Shown in pieces: positions 1 through 10,385 of a stretch of 63,715 nucleotides of DNA. Origin of the DNA: Cupriavidus sp. BIS7 (GTDB lineage: Bacteria; Pseudomonadota; Gammaproteobacteria; Burkholderiales; Burkholderiaceae); NCBI RefSeq assembly GCF_000292345.1, contig NZ_ALOU01000036.1, positions 1 through 63,715 of the forward strand. The letters run 5' to 3'. Each line of letters starts with the position of its first letter. Positions within the stretch are counted from its first letter, which is position 1. Below the pieces are notes generated by a model, which ran no database searches, was not told the origin of the DNA, and saw only the letters and a list, made by a program, of their open reading frames with translations. The translations under genes and the position numbers were made by a program.

Positions 1-123
1 CTCCCCTCTCCCACTTGTGGGAGAGGGGCGGGGGAGAGGGCAAGCGAGTCAAGTTGGGACGTGTCGCAATTTGAACCTCGGTACCCTCTCCCCCAACCCC
101 TCTCCCGCACAGCGGGAGAGGGG
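1..123. repeat. Facing pair of CCCTCTCCC palindromic repeats
   Basis: Two copies of the dispersed repeat lie at about 3-42 and 84-123. Each has a perfect stem (CCCCTCTCCC against GGGAGAGGGG) plus a short arm, CCCTCTCCCCC or its complement. The two copies point at each other across about 43 bp, an arrangement like a bacterial interspersed mosaic element. The pair sits just 3' of the sensor kinase gene. No gene is seen in 1-141. Confidence 0.75.
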
Positions 124-141
124 AGCAAGAACAGAAGGCAA

Positions 142-1425
142 CTAAGCTGCCTGCGCCATTGCCGTGAAGGGGAACACCATCTCCACGCGCAGGCCGCCTT
201 CCTCGCGGTTGGTGATCGACAGGCGTCCGCCGGCCTGCCGCACGAGCCGATCCACGATCGCCAGTCCCAGTCCCGAATGTGCGTTGCCGCCGCGCGCCGG
301 ATCGAGCCGCACGAATGGCATCGTCACGCGGTCGATCGCTTCGTCCGGAATTCCCGGTCCCTGGTCCTCTACCGTCAGCCGCCAGCCTTCCTGCGTGCGC
401 GCAGTCGCCACATAGACCGGAGGCTGGCCATAGGCGTAGGCATTGTCGACGAGATTGCCGACGATGCGGTCCAGCTGCGTCGCGATCATGCGGAAGCCGT
501 CGCCGGCACTCAGTTCCAGTACCACAAGCCTGTCCTGTTCGTGCAGCGACGCAGCCAGTTCGCCGATGCGCTTGTCCACTGGAACCGGCCGCGCGGTCGG
601 CTCGCTGCTTTGCGCGAACGTCAGGAATTGCTCGACGATTGCGGACATCGATTCGACATCACGCGTTACCCCTGCGGCCGCCTTCGGGTCGGACAGCATT
701 TCCGCGCGCAGGCGCAGCCGTGCCAGGGGTGTCTTGAGATCGTGGGCGATGCCGGCCAGCATCGTATTGCGCTCGTGGTCGATGCGCACAAGGTCCGCCA
801 CCATGCGGTTGAATCGTACGATCAACTGGCGCAGCTCGTGCGGCCCGCGTTCGCGCAGCGGCGAGACAAGCTGCTGGCGCGACAGCTTTTCGGCCGCCTC
901 GGCCATGTCGCGCACCGGGCGCTGGATCTGCCACGCAATCAGCAGCGCAAAAATGATTGCTATGCCCACCACCAGCACCACACCCGGCACCAGCCGGTTA
1001 TCGGGCGGCGGGTTGTGGACGAACAGGATCGGCATGGCGATCCAGCGGCTGCGCTTGGGCAGCTTGATCCACAGGCGCGGCGTGGTCGAGTCGTCCTCGA
1101 GCCGCACCTCGGTGCCCGGCGGCAGGCGCCGCGTGAACTGCTCAACCAGCCGGCGCGGACGCGTGCTCTTCGGCGCGGTCGCATGTTCGTCGGCAGTGGC
1201 GGTATCGGCCACTTCCACCAGGCTCGGCAGCGCCAGCGGCGGGTTCGCGTCAAGCGCACGCTGGATACTGTCGAGCTGGAACATCATCTGCTCGACCGAA
1301 TAGTCGATCTGCTGCTGGCGCCGATCCATGCGAAGGATGGCCAGCCAGGAGAAATGGCTGATCACAAGCACGGCCGCAATCAGCAGCGCCATGCGGCCAA
1401 ACAGGGTGTCGATGCGAAGCTTCAT
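142..1425 (-). CDS. Sensor histidine kinase, EnvZ/RstB-like
   Basis: Inner-membrane histidine kinase of 427 residues that should autophosphorylate and pass phosphate to the regulator encoded just upstream. It has a membrane segment near residues 12-32, a periplasmic stretch of about 110 residues, and a second membrane segment near 145-167. A HAMP linker follows, then the dimerisation box AGIAHDLKTPLARLR with His228. The C-terminal ATPase has an N box (GNLVDNA) and a G box (DQGPGIPDE). The start overlaps the regulator stop as ATGA, so the two are probably translationally coupled. Divergence from the RND operon suggests it senses an envelope or drug signal and controls that pump. This role is inferred; the ligand is unknown. 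Confidence 0.9.
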   Translation of the reverse strand: MKLRIDTLFGRMALLIAAVLVISHFSWLAILRMDRRQQQIDYSVEQMMFQLDSIQRALDANPPLALPSLVEVADTATADEHATAPKSTRPRRLVEQFTRRLPPGTEVRLEDDSTTPRLWIKLPKRSRWIAMPILFVHNPPPDNRLVPGVVLVVGIAIIFALLIAWQIQRPVRDMAEAAEKLSRQQLVSPLRERGPHELRQLIVRFNRMVADLVRIDHERNTMLAGIAHDLKTPLARLRLRAEMLSDPKAAAGVTRDVESMSAIVEQFLTFAQSSEPTARPVPVDKRIGELAASLHEQDRLVVLELSAGDGFRMIATQLDRIVGNLVDNAYAYGQPPVYVATARTQEGWRLTVEDQGPGIPDEAIDRVTMPFVRLDPARGGNAHSGLGLAIVDRLVRQAGGRLSITNREEGGLRVEMVFPFTAMAQAA

Positions 1426-2162
1426 TGCGGAATGCTGTCCTCGGCCTCATCGGGCACAAAGGTGTAGCCGCGGCCACGTACGGTCTGGATATAGCGCGGG
1501 CGTTGGGCGTCCTCGTCAAGCAGGCGGCGCAGGCGCCAGATCTGCACGTCGATGCCGCGGTCGCTGATGCCGTTGGCGGTGCCATACATCAGCTCGACAA
1601 TACGTTCACGCGACAGCACTTCCAGCGGGTGCGACAGCAGCAGCTTGAGCAGCGCGAATTCGGTATCGCTGATCGAAACAGCCTGGCCACTGCGCTCCAG
1701 CGAGCGCTGGCGGAAATTCACGCGGAACGGGCCGAACACCACGGATTCGCGGTCCTCGGGCGCCGCCGCAGGCCGGGCCAGCTTGCGGCGCAGCACGGCA
1801 TTGATCCGCGCCAGCAGCTCACGCGGCGAAAACGGCTTGCCGAGGTAATCGTCGGCACCGATTTCCAGCCCGACGATGCGGTCGATCTCGTCGCTGCGCG
1901 CGGTCAGCAGGATCACGGGGATATCGTCATTCTTCGCGCGCAGGTTGCGCAGCGCGGTCAGGCCGTCGACCTTCGGCATCATCAGGTCAAGCACGATCAA
2001 CGACGGGCGTTCGCGCTCGAGGCGGGCCTGCAGGCCGTCGCCATCATGCAGCACGGATACAGCGAACCCCTGGGACGTCAGGTATTCGCGCAGCAGGTCG
2101 CGCAGTTCGGGGTCGTCATCGACGACGAGGATCTGGGTGGGCTGGTTAGTACGCATAGGCAC
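1422..2162 (-). CDS. OmpR-family response regulator
   Basis: DNA-binding response regulator of 246 residues. The receiver domain (about 10-125) carries the acidic pocket VVDDD, the phospho-acceptor Asp59 in LIVLDLMMPK, and a conserved Lys in GKPFSPREL. The C-terminal winged helix (about 145-235) ends in the usual RGRGYTFVP turn. The start used is the first of two close Met codons; the second, at 2156, is equally possible because neither has a clear ribosome site. It forms an operon with the kinase and lies back to back with the mdtA-like gene, so autoregulation and pump control are likely. It resembles the OmpR branch more than PhoB, but the exact orthology is uncertain. Confidence 0.92.
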   Translation of the reverse strand: MPMRTNQPTQILVVDDDPELRDLLREYLTSQGFAVSVLHDGDGLQARLERERPSLIVLDLMMPKVDGLTALRNLRAKNDDIPVILLTARSDEIDRIVGLEIGADDYLGKPFSPRELLARINAVLRRKLARPAAAPEDRESVVFGPFRVNFRQRSLERSGQAVSISDTEFALLKLLLSHPLEVLSRERIVELMYGTANGISDRGIDVQIWRLRRLLDEDAQRPRYIQTVRGRGYTFVPDEAEDSIPQ

Positions 2163-2239
2163 ATGATAGTCAGGGCAGGCATGCGGCTTTGCAAATGGCC
2201 CAAACCGTTTTGTTTCCGGAGGTTACACCCATGCCGCTG

Positions 2240-2254
2240 GTAATCCGCTGTAAT
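2240..2254. promoter_or_regulatory. Candidate tandem response-regulator half-sites
   Basis: GTAAT occurs at 2240-2244 and again at 2250-2254, exactly 10 bp apart. Head-to-tail 10-bp spacing is typical for OmpR-family dimers. The pair lies in the 278-bp space between the divergent regulator gene and the RND operon. Binding is inferred. Confidence 0.4.
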
Positions 2255-2440
2255 AAAAGCCGGATGCCGCGAAACACGTGGGATGGCGGCTCCACATTAT
2301 GCTTCAGCCCATCCCCTCTGATGGCGGGGCACCCTGCCCGTGCGATGCGGCATACTGCTGCAACTTCGCCGTCACATAGCTAGTGCGAATACCGTTGGCA
2401 CGCACCTCCTTTTCGTCGTGCCGCTCCCAGGATTCCGGTC

Positions 2441-3889
2441 ATGTCCAACCCACAACAAGGTCAACCCACCCCTCCCAATCCGCCTGCTCCGCGCGGCGGG
2501 AATGACAGGTCGCACCGCCGCACCTGGATTGTTGCCGCCATCGTCATCGTGCTCGCGGGCGCCGGCTGGTACTGGCACGGCCACCGCAAGGCCGCCCGGG
2601 AAGCCAGCGCCGCAAGCGCCGGCGCGGCCAGTAGCGCGGCGGGGATGGGCGCGGGCCGACGCGGGCCCGGTGGCGCAAGTGGCGCTGGCGGCCCGGGAGG
2701 CCCAGGCGCACAGCAGCGCTCGCCGGTGGTGGTCAACACGGTGACGCGGCGCAACATGGACGTCGTACTGAACGGACTGGGCAATGTGACGCCGGTGGCC
2801 AACGTCACCGTGCGCGTGCAGGTCTCGGGCCCGCTGCTCAAGGTGCTCTTCAAGGAAGGCCAGATGGTCAAGGCCGGCGACGTGCTGGCGGAAATCGATC
2901 CCCGCCCGTTCCAGGCCACGCTCGATCAGGCCGTTGGCCAGCTTGCGCGCGACCAGGCGCTGCTGCAGAACGCGCGGCTGGACCAGAAACGCTACAAGAC
3001 GCTGCTGGCGCAGGACTCGATCTCCAGCCAGCAGGTTGATACGCAGGACGCGCTGGTGCGCCAGTACGAAGGCACGGTCAAGACGGACCAGGGCAACGTC
3101 GACAACGCACGGTTGCAGCTTGGCTACACGCGCATCGTGGCACCGGTGTCAGGCCGCATCGGCTTGCGCCAGGTCGATCCTGGCAATATCGTCAACACCA
3201 CCGACACCAACGGCATTGCGCTGATCACGCAGATCCAGCCGATTGCTGTGCTCTATACGATTCCCGAGGACAACCTGCCGTCCGTGCTCAAGAAGCTCAA
3301 CGCCGGCGAGAAGCTCCCGGTGCAGGCCTGGGATCGCCAGATGCGCAACCAGATCGGTGACGGTACGCTGCTGACCACGGACAACCAGATCGACACCACC
3401 ACGGGCACCGTCAAGCTCAAGGCAATCTTCCCGAACACGGACGGCCTGCTGTTCCCGAACCAGTTCGTCAACGTGCGCACGCGCATCGATACGCTCGAGA
3501 ACGCTGTCGTGATGCCAATTGCCGCGATCCAGCGTGGCCAGCAAGGCACGTTCGTCTATGTGGTTGGCGATGACAGCAAGGTCAAGGTGCAGGTGGTCAC
3601 GCTCGGACCGGGCGACGGCAGCCACACCGCGGTGCTCAAGGGCCTGGAGCCCGGCCAGCGCGTGGTGGTGGATGGCGCGGACCGTCTGAAGGAAGGCATG
3701 ACAGTGGAGGCGGTGGACCCGGCCGCACGGGCCGCCGCGCTGACGCCGGCAAGCTCGCCGCGTGGCCGCGGTCGTCGTGGCGGTGCCAGTGGCGCGCATG
3801 CAGCCAGCGGCGCACACGGCGCGGGTGCGAGCGCAGCCGCGGCCGCAGGCGCAGGCGCAGGCGCAGGCCAGCAGCGGCCGCAGCAGTAA
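2441..3889 (+). CDS. mdtA: RND efflux membrane fusion protein, MdtA-like
   Basis: Periplasmic adaptor of a tripartite RND pump, 482 residues. A single N-terminal hydrophobic segment (about 28-44) anchors or exports it. It is followed by a Gly/Ala/Arg-rich spacer (about 50-92) longer than in E. coli MdtA. The fusion core then shows the usual half-lipoyl pattern (GPLLKVLFKEGQMVKAGD), a coiled-coil hairpin near 165-220, the second half-lipoyl (RIVAPVSGRIGLRQVDPG), and barrel and membrane-proximal domains. The C-terminus ends in a low-complexity Ala/Gly tail of about 45 residues. The first pump gene starts 21 bp downstream, so this heads the operon. Substrates are unknown; known MdtABC pumps export bile salts, novobiocin and metal-linked compounds. 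Confidence 0.9.
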   Translation: MSNPQQGQPTPPNPPAPRGGNDRSHRRTWIVAAIVIVLAGAGWYWHGHRKAAREASAASAGAASSAAGMGAGRRGPGGASGAGGPGGPGAQQRSPVVVNTVTRRNMDVVLNGLGNVTPVANVTVRVQVSGPLLKVLFKEGQMVKAGDVLAEIDPRPFQATLDQAVGQLARDQALLQNARLDQKRYKTLLAQDSISSQQVDTQDALVRQYEGTVKTDQGNVDNARLQLGYTRIVAPVSGRIGLRQVDPGNIVNTTDTNGIALITQIQPIAVLYTIPEDNLPSVLKKLNAGEKLPVQAWDRQMRNQIGDGTLLTTDNQIDTTTGTVKLKAIFPNTDGLLFPNQFVNVRTRIDTLENAVVMPIAAIQRGQQGTFVYVVGDDSKVKVQVVTLGPGDGSHTAVLKGLEPGQRVVVDGADRLKEGMTVEAVDPAARAAALTPASSPRGRGRRGGASGAHAASGAHGAGASAAAAAGAGAGAGQQRPQQ

Positions 3890-3910
3890 CGCGAGAAGTC
3901 GAGGAGCAGC

Positions 3911-6900
3911 ATGAATCCCTCACGCATCTTTATCGAGCGGCCGGTAGCCACGGCGCTGCTGATGGTGGCCATCCTGCTGTCGGGGCTGGTTGCGTTCCGG
4001 CTGCTGCCACTCTCGGCCCTGCCCGAGGTCGACTACCCGACCATCCAGGTCACCACGCTCTACCCCGGCGCCAGCCCGGACGTGATGACCTCGTCGATCA
4101 CCGCGCCGCTCGAGCGCCAGTTCGGCCAGATGCCGGGCCTCAAGCAGATGTCGTCGTCGTCGTCGGGCGGCGCTTCGGTGATCACGCTGCAGTTCGAGTT
4201 GACGCTGTCGCTGGACGTGGCCGAACAGGAAGTGCAGGCCGCCATCAATGCGGGCAGCAACCTGCTGCCGGCTGACCTGCCGATGCCGCCGATCTACAGC
4301 AAGGTCAACCCGGCCGATGCGCCGATCATGACGCTGGCGATGATGTCCGACACGCTGCCGCTGCCCAAGCTGCAGGACATGGTCGATACGCGCGTGGCAG
4401 CGAAGATCTCGCAGATCCAGGGCGTGGGCCTTGTCACGATCAGCGGCGGCCAGCGCCCCGCGGTACGCATACAGGCCAACCCCACTGCACTGGCCAACCT
4501 TGGCATGTCGATCGACGACCTGCGCACGGCCATCGGCAATGCCAACGTCAACGGCGCGAAGGGCAGTTTCGACGGCCCGGCGCGCGCCTCGACGATCGAC
4601 GCCAACGACCAGCTCAAGTCGGCCGACGAGTACAAGCAGATCATCATCGGCTACCAGAACGGCGCACCGATCCGCATCACGGACGTGGCCGACATCGTCG
4701 ACGCCGCGGAGAACAGCCGCCTGGCCGCCTGGGCCAACGCCAGGCCCGCCATCGTGCTGAACATCCAGCGCCAGCCCGGTGCCAACGTCATCGAGGTGAT
4801 GGATCGCATCAAGACGCTGCTGCCACAGTTGCAGGCTTCGCTGCCGGCGTCGGTGCACGTGCAGCAACTGACCGACCGCACCACGACGATCCGCGCCTCC
4901 GTCGAGGACGTCGAGTTCGAACTGCTGCTGGCCGTCGCGCTGGTGGTGATGGTGATCTTCATCTTCCTGCGCAACCTGTCGGCCACGATCATTCCGGGCG
5001 TGGCCGTGCCGCTGTCGCTGGTCGGCACGTTCGGTGTGATGTACCTGGCCGGTTTCTCGATCAACAACCTCACGCTGATGGCGCTGACGATCGCCACGGG
5101 CTTCGTCGTTGACGACGCCATCGTGATGATCGAGAACATCATGCGCTACATCGAGGAAGGCGACCCGCCGATGGAGGCGGCGCTCAAGGGCTCGAAGCAG
5201 ATCGGCTTCACGATCATTTCGCTGACGTTCTCGCTGGTGGCGGTGCTGATTCCGCTGCTGTTCATGGGCGATGTGGTGGGCCGGCTGTTCCGAGAATTCG
5301 CGATCACGCTGGCGGTGTCGATCCTGATCTCCGCCGTGGTGTCGCTGACGCTGACGCCGATGATGTGCGCGCGCCTGCTGCGCCACGTGCCGGAGAGCGA
5401 GCAGTCGCGCTTCCATATCACCACGGGCCGCTTCTTCGACTACGTCATCGACCGCTACGGCCGCGCGCTGAACTGGGTGCTCGAGCGCCAGACGGCCACG
5501 CTGCTGGTTGCGGTGGGCACGCTGGTGCTGACAGTGCTGCTCTATGTACTGGTGCCGAAGGGCTTCTTCCCGGTCCAGGACACGGGCATGATCCAGGCGA
5601 TCACCGAGGCCGCGCAGACCAGCTCGTTCCAGTCGATGGGCCGCAAGCAGGAGGCCGTGCAGAAGGTCATCCTCGAAGACCCGGCCGTGGCCAGTGTGTC
5701 GTCGTTCATCGGTGTCGACGGCACCAACACGACGATCAACGCGGGCCGCATGCTGATCAACCTGAAGCCGAAGGGCGAGCGCGACCCGATGGATGTGGTG
5801 ACGCAGCGGCTGCAGAACTCGGTGCAGAACCTTGGCGGCGTGGCGCTGTACATGCAGCCGGTGCAGGACCTGACGATCGAGGATCGCGTGGCGCGCACGC
5901 AGTACCAGTTCACGGTGGAAGACCCAGACCCGGCCGTGCTGGCGGAGTGGGTGCCGAAACTGGTCGAGCGGCTCAAGCAGGAACCCGAGATGCGCGACGT
6001 GGCCAGCGACCAGCAGAACAACGGCCTGCGCGCGTTCGTGGAGATCGACCGCGACGCCGCCGCGCGCTTCGGCATCACGACGGCGGTGATCGACAGCGCG
6101 CTGTACAGCGCATTCGGCCAGCGCCTGGTGTCCACGATCTTCACGCAGTCGAACCAGTACCGCGTAGTGCTGGAAACGATGCCGCAGTTCCGCACAAGTC
6201 CGGAGTCGTTGTCCGAACTTCGCCTGCCTTCGTCGTCGGGTGGCCAGGTGCCGCTCGGTTCGGTTGCGCATATCTCGGAGCGTACCGGCCCGCTCGTGAT
6301 CAACCACCAGGGCCAGTTCCCGTCGGCGACGATCTCGTTCAACCTGGCGCCCGGTGAATCGCTTGGCGCGGCCGTCGACAAGATCACCAAGGTCGAGAAC
6401 GAACTCGGCCTGCCGATCTCGATGGCCACCGAGTTCCAGGGCGCCGCGCTGGCGTTCCGTGCATCGCTTTCCAATACGCTCTGGCTGATCCTGGCCGCCG
6501 TGATCACGATGTACATCGTGCTCGGCGTGCTGTACGAAAGCACGATCCACCCGGTAACGATCCTGTCGACGCTGCCGTCTGCCGGCGTTGGCGCGCTGCT
6601 GGCGCTGTTGGTATCCGGCCAGGAAATCGGCATCATCGCGATCATCGGCATCATCCTGCTGATCGGTATCGTCAAGAAGAACGCCATCATGATGATCGAC
6701 TTCGCGCTGGAGGCCGAACGCGATGGCGGCATGGCGCCGCGTGATGCGATCTTCCAGGCCTGTCTGCTGCGTTTCCGCCCGATCCTGATGACCACGATGG
6801 CCGCATTGCTGGCGGCACTGCCGATGATGCTTGGCACGGGTATCGGTTCCGAACTGCGCCGTCCGCTCGGTATCACGATGGTGGGCGGCCTGCTGGTCAG

Positions 6901-7066
6901 CCAGGTGCTGACACTGTTCACCACGCCGGTCATCTACCTGGCGTTCGACAGTGTGGCCGTGCGCCTCAAGGCCTGGCGCCGACGCCGCTTTGGCGACCCT
7001 GACGAGGGTGGCGATAGCGGAGACGACGGCCAGCACGCACCGCGTCCGCAGGAGCCAAACGTCTGA
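3911..7066 (+). CDS. mdtB: RND efflux pump permease, MdtB-like
   Basis: Inner-membrane proton/drug antiporter of the HAE1 RND family, 1051 residues, the usual length. It starts [17 protein letters not shown], typical of MdtB, and has two periplasmic porter loops between membrane segments 1-2 and 7-8. The proton-relay pair Asp401-Asp402 sits in transmembrane segment 4 ([14 protein letters not shown]). Segment 11 has the conserved [15 protein letters not shown] clear ribosome site (GAGGAGC) precedes the start. Its stop shares one base with the next gene start (TGATG). It is expected to form a heterotrimer with that second pump, as MdtB and MdtC do in E. coli. Confidence 0.93.
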   Translation: MNPSRIFIERPVATALLMVAILLSGLVAFRLLPLSALPEVDYPTIQVTTLYPGASPDVMTSSITAPLERQFGQMPGLKQMSSSSSGGASVITLQFELTLSLDVAEQEVQAAINAGSNLLPADLPMPPIYSKVNPADAPIMTLAMMSDTLPLPKLQDMVDTRVAAKISQIQGVGLVTISGGQRPAVRIQANPTALANLGMSIDDLRTAIGNANVNGAKGSFDGPARASTIDANDQLKSADEYKQIIIGYQNGAPIRITDVADIVDAAENSRLAAWANARPAIVLNIQRQPGANVIEVMDRIKTLLPQLQASLPASVHVQQLTDRTTTIRASVEDVEFELLLAVALVVMVIFIFLRNLSATIIPGVAVPLSLVGTFGVMYLAGFSINNLTLMALTIATGFVVDDAIVMIENIMRYIEEGDPPMEAALKGSKQIGFTIISLTFSLVAVLIPLLFMGDVVGRLFREFAITLAVSILISAVVSLTLTPMMCARLLRHVPESEQSRFHITTGRFFDYVIDRYGRALNWVLERQTATLLVAVGTLVLTVLLYVLVPKGFFPVQDTGMIQAITEAAQTSSFQSMGRKQEAVQKVILEDPAVASVSSFIGVDGTNTTINAGRMLINLKPKGERDPMDVVTQRLQNSVQNLGGVALYMQPVQDLTIEDRVARTQYQFTVEDPDPAVLAEWVPKLVERLKQEPEMRDVASDQQNNGLRAFVEIDRDAAARFGITTAVIDSALYSAFGQRLVSTIFTQSNQYRVVLETMPQFRTSPESLSELRLPSSSGGQVPLGSVAHISERTGPLVINHQGQFPSATISFNLAPGESLGAAVDKITKVENELGLPISMATEFQGAALAFRASLSNTLWLILAAVITMYIVLGVLYESTIHPVTILSTLPSAGVGALLALLVSGQEIGIIAIIGIILLIGIVKKNAIMMIDFALEAERDGGMAPRDAIFQACLLRFRPILMTTMAALLAALPMMLGTGIGSELRRPLGITMVGGLLVSQVLTLFTTPVIYLAFDSVAVRLKAWRRRRFGDPDEGGDSGDDGQHAPRPQEPNV

Positions 7067-10000
7067 TGAACCTGTCGGCCACATTCATCCATCGCCCGGT
7101 TGCCACCGCACTGCTGACCATCGGCATCCTGCTGGCGGGCATCGCGGCGTTCCGGCTGCTGCCGGTTTCGCCGCTGCCGCAGGTGGACTTCCCCACGATC
7201 TCGGTCACGGCAACGCTGCCGGGCGCCAGCCCCGAGACGATGGCCGCCACCGTGGCCACGCCGCTCGAGCGCGCGCTGGGGACGATCGCCGGCGTGACCG
7301 AGATCACGTCGACCAGTTCGCTCGGTTCCACGCGCGTGACGATGCAGTTCGACCTGTCGCGCAATATCGATGGCGCGGCGCGTGACGTGCAGGCAGCAAT
7401 CAATGCCTCGCGCGCCACGCTGCCCACGAGCCTGCCGAACAATCCGACCTATCGCAAGGTCAACCCGGCCGACGCGCCGATCATGATCATCGGCCTGACC
7501 TCGCAGACGATGACGCGCGGCCAGCTTTACGATGCGGCATCGACGATCCTGGCGCAGAAGCTCTCGCAGGTGGATGGCGTCGGCCAGGTCACGATCGGCG
7601 GTTCCTCGCTGCCGGCCGTGCGCGTGGAGCTGAATCCCACGGCGCTGAACAAGTACGGCATCTCGCTGGAGGATGTGCGCAACACGATCAGCGCCACCAA
7701 CGCCAACCGGCCGCTTGGCGTGCTGGAGAACAGCAACAACGCGTGGCAGGTCTATGCGAACGACCAGGCGATGGCGGCCAAGGACTACATGCCGCTGATC
7801 ATTCGCTACGCCACACCGGGTACCTATTCGTCGGCTTCGGCCGGTGCGCTGATCGCCAGCACGGCCAATGCCGCAGCCGGCGGCAACGTGAGCACGAAGA
7901 CCGTCAACGGCGTCACGACCACGACGATCACCACCAGCAGCGGCACCACCACCATCACCACCGGCGCCACGGGCGGCAGCACCGGCAACAAGGGACCGAA
8001 CGGCTTCGCCGTGCCGATCCGGCTGCAGGACGTGGCCAATGTGACCGATTCGGTGCAGGACATCCGCAACGCCGGATCGGCCAATGGCAAGCCGTCCGTG
8101 CTGCTGGTGCTGAACCGCTCGCCCGGCGCCAACATCATCGAGACCGTCGACCGCGTCAACGACATCCTGCCGCAACTGCGCAAGATGATCCCCGGGGCGA
8201 TCTCGATGGACGTGATGATGGATCGCACGCCGACCATCCGCGCCTCGCTGCGCGAGGTGGAACGCACGCTGATCATCTCCGTGGCGCTGGTGGTCATGGT
8301 GGTGTTCCTGTTCCTGCGCAACGTGCGCGCCACGCTGATTCCGAGCGTGGCGGTGCCGGTGTCGCTGGTCGGCACGTTCTCGGTGATGTACCTGGCCGGG
8401 TTCTCGCTGAACAACCTGTCGCTGATGGCGCTGACAATTGCCACGGGCTTCGTGGTCGACGATGCGATCGTGGTGCTGGAGAACATCTCGCGCCATATCG
8501 AGGAAGGCATGAAGCCGCTGGCCGCCGCGCTGCGTGGCGCACGCGAGGTGGGCTTTACGGTGTTGTCGATGAGCCTCTCGCTGATTGCCGTGTTCATCCC
8601 GCTGCTGCTGATGGGCGGCATCGTGGGCCGCCTGTTCCAGGAGTTCGCGATCACGCTTTCGGTTGCCATCATGGTGTCGCTGGTGGTGTCGCTGACCACC
8701 ACGCCGATGATGTGCGCGCGGCTGCTGCGCCCGGTGTCCGAGCATTCGCCGGGCCGTTTCCATCACGCCACCGAACGCGTCTTTACATGGATGCAGCGGA
8801 GCTATGCGCGCACGCTGGACGTTGCGCTGCGCCGCAGCGCACTGGTCTGGGTCGTGCTGCTGGCAACCATCGTGCTCAACGGCTACCTGTACGTGATCGT
8901 GCCAAAGGGCTTCTTCCCGCAGCAGGACACGGGGCGGTTGATCGGCTTTATCCGCGCGGACCAGGCCACGTCGTTCCAGGCGATGACCACCAAGCTCGAC
9001 AACTTTATCCGGATCGTGCAATCCGATCCGGCCGTGGTCAACGTGGTGGGCTTCACGGGCGGCACGCAGCGCAACACCGGCATGATGTTCGTCACATTGA
9101 AATCGCTGTCCGAACGCAGTGAATCGGCCGACGGCGTGATTGCGCGGTTGCGCGGCAAGCTTGCCAAGGAGCCGGGCGCGAGCCTGTTCCTGCAGTCCGT
9201 GCAGGACATCCGCGTTGGCGGACGGCAGAGCAGTTCGCAGTACCAGTTCACGCTGCAATCCGATGACCTGGACGTGCTGCGCGAGTGGGAGCCCAAGGTG
9301 CGCGCGGCAATCTCGAACATCAAGGGCATCGAGGACGTAGACACCGACACCAACGACAAGGGCCTGCAGACCACGGTGACCATCGACCGCGACACGGCGT
9401 CGAAGCTTGGCGTCACCGCGCAGCAGATCGACGCGATCCTTAACGATGCGTTCGGCCAGCGCCTGGTTTCAACGATCTACCACCCGCTCAACCAGTACCG
9501 CGTGGTGATGGAACTGAGCCCTGAGTATCTGCAGGGTCCGCATGCGCTGCAGGACATCTACGTGGTGGTCGGCGGCGGCAAGCGCGTACCGCTCTCGGCA
9601 TTCACACACGTGACGCCGACCAGCACGCCGCTTGGCGTGAACCACCAGGGCCAGTTCGCCGCATCGACGATCTCGTTCAACCTGGCCGAAGGGTACTCGC
9701 TGTCGCAGGCCACCGACGCGATCAAGGGCGCATTGGCCCGCATCGGCGCGCCCGAGACCCTGCAGGCCAACTTCGCCGGTGGCGCCAAGGCATTCCAGGA
9801 CTCGCTCAAGAGCCAGCCGATCCTGATCCTGGCGGCAATCATCACGATCTACATCGTGCTGGGCATTCTCTATGAGAGCTACGTGCACCCGCTGACGATC
9901 CTGTCCACGCTGCCATCGGCGGGCGTGGGCGCGCTGCTGGCGCTGCTGCTGTTCAAGACGGAGTTCAGCATCATTGCGCTGATCGGCGTGATCCTGCTGA

Positions 10001-10371
10001 TCGGTATCGTGAAGAAGAACGCGATCATGATGATCGACTTCGCGATCGATGCCGAGCGGCGCGACGGCCTGAGCCCGCGCGAAGCGATCCACCGCGCCTG
10101 CCTGCTGCGCTTCCGCCCGATCATGATGACGACGATGGCCGCGATGCTGGGTGCGATTCCGCTGGCGCTGGGTCATGGCGACGGCGCCGAGCTGCGCGCG
10201 CCGCTGGGTATCTCGATCGTCGGCGGCCTGCTTGTCAGCCAGTTGCTGACGCTGTACACCACGCCGGTGGTTTATCTCACGCTGGACCGCTGGCGTCTGA
10301 AGGTCAAGGCGTGGCGCGCACGCCGCCGCGGCCAGGAAGGTGGCGACGCCACGCCGCACCTCGAACACTGA
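7066..10371 (+). CDS. mdtC: RND efflux pump permease, MdtC-like, with Thr-rich insertion
   Basis: Second HAE1 RND permease, 1101 residues, partner of the upstream pump. The proton-relay Asp pair is at 465-466, about 64 residues later than in the upstream paralogue. The shift comes from a low-complexity insertion at about residues 249-310 (bases 7813-7995), rich in Thr, Ser, Gly and Ala. It lies where the first periplasmic porter domain normally reads straight from a LIIAYRNG-like strand to PVRLRDVG. The frame is intact on both sides, so this is not an assembly shift. The rest is canonical, including [14 protein letters not shown]. Translation is coupled to the upstream pump through TGATG. The effect of the insertion on assembly or substrate choice cannot be read from sequence. 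Confidence 0.92.
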   Translation: MNLSATFIHRPVATALLTIGILLAGIAAFRLLPVSPLPQVDFPTISVTATLPGASPETMAATVATPLERALGTIAGVTEITSTSSLGSTRVTMQFDLSRNIDGAARDVQAAINASRATLPTSLPNNPTYRKVNPADAPIMIIGLTSQTMTRGQLYDAASTILAQKLSQVDGVGQVTIGGSSLPAVRVELNPTALNKYGISLEDVRNTISATNANRPLGVLENSNNAWQVYANDQAMAAKDYMPLIIRYATPGTYSSASAGALIASTANAAAGGNVSTKTVNGVTTTTITTSSGTTTITTGATGGSTGNKGPNGFAVPIRLQDVANVTDSVQDIRNAGSANGKPSVLLVLNRSPGANIIETVDRVNDILPQLRKMIPGAISMDVMMDRTPTIRASLREVERTLIISVALVVMVVFLFLRNVRATLIPSVAVPVSLVGTFSVMYLAGFSLNNLSLMALTIATGFVVDDAIVVLENISRHIEEGMKPLAAALRGAREVGFTVLSMSLSLIAVFIPLLLMGGIVGRLFQEFAITLSVAIMVSLVVSLTTTPMMCARLLRPVSEHSPGRFHHATERVFTWMQRSYARTLDVALRRSALVWVVLLATIVLNGYLYVIVPKGFFPQQDTGRLIGFIRADQATSFQAMTTKLDNFIRIVQSDPAVVNVVGFTGGTQRNTGMMFVTLKSLSERSESADGVIARLRGKLAKEPGASLFLQSVQDIRVGGRQSSSQYQFTLQSDDLDVLREWEPKVRAAISNIKGIEDVDTDTNDKGLQTTVTIDRDTASKLGVTAQQIDAILNDAFGQRLVSTIYHPLNQYRVVMELSPEYLQGPHALQDIYVVVGGGKRVPLSAFTHVTPTSTPLGVNHQGQFAASTISFNLAEGYSLSQATDAIKGALARIGAPETLQANFAGGAKAFQDSLKSQPILILAAIITIYIVLGILYESYVHPLTILSTLPSAGVGALLALLLFKTEFSIIALIGVILLIGIVKKNAIMMIDFAIDAERRDGLSPREAIHRACLLRFRPIMMTTMAAMLGAIPLALGHGDGAELRAPLGISIVGGLLVSQLLTLYTTPVVYLTLDRWRLKVKAWRARRRGQEGGDATPHLEH

Positions 10372-10385
10372 TAAAGGCGATTGCC

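Noticed and set aside
3920..7084. A 1054-residue open frame on the minus strand opposite the first RND pump
   Set aside because: Composition is dominated by Arg, His, Gln and Asp, as expected from the complement of GC-rich coding DNA. The plus strand encodes a full RND pump.
7813..7995. Frameshift or assembly artefact as cause of the Thr-rich tract in the second RND pump
   Set aside because: Reading frame and family motifs are correct on both sides, and the tract is a multiple of three.
6934..9258. A 774-residue open frame opposite the second RND pump
   Set aside because: Same type of shadow; no recognisable domain and no ribosome site.
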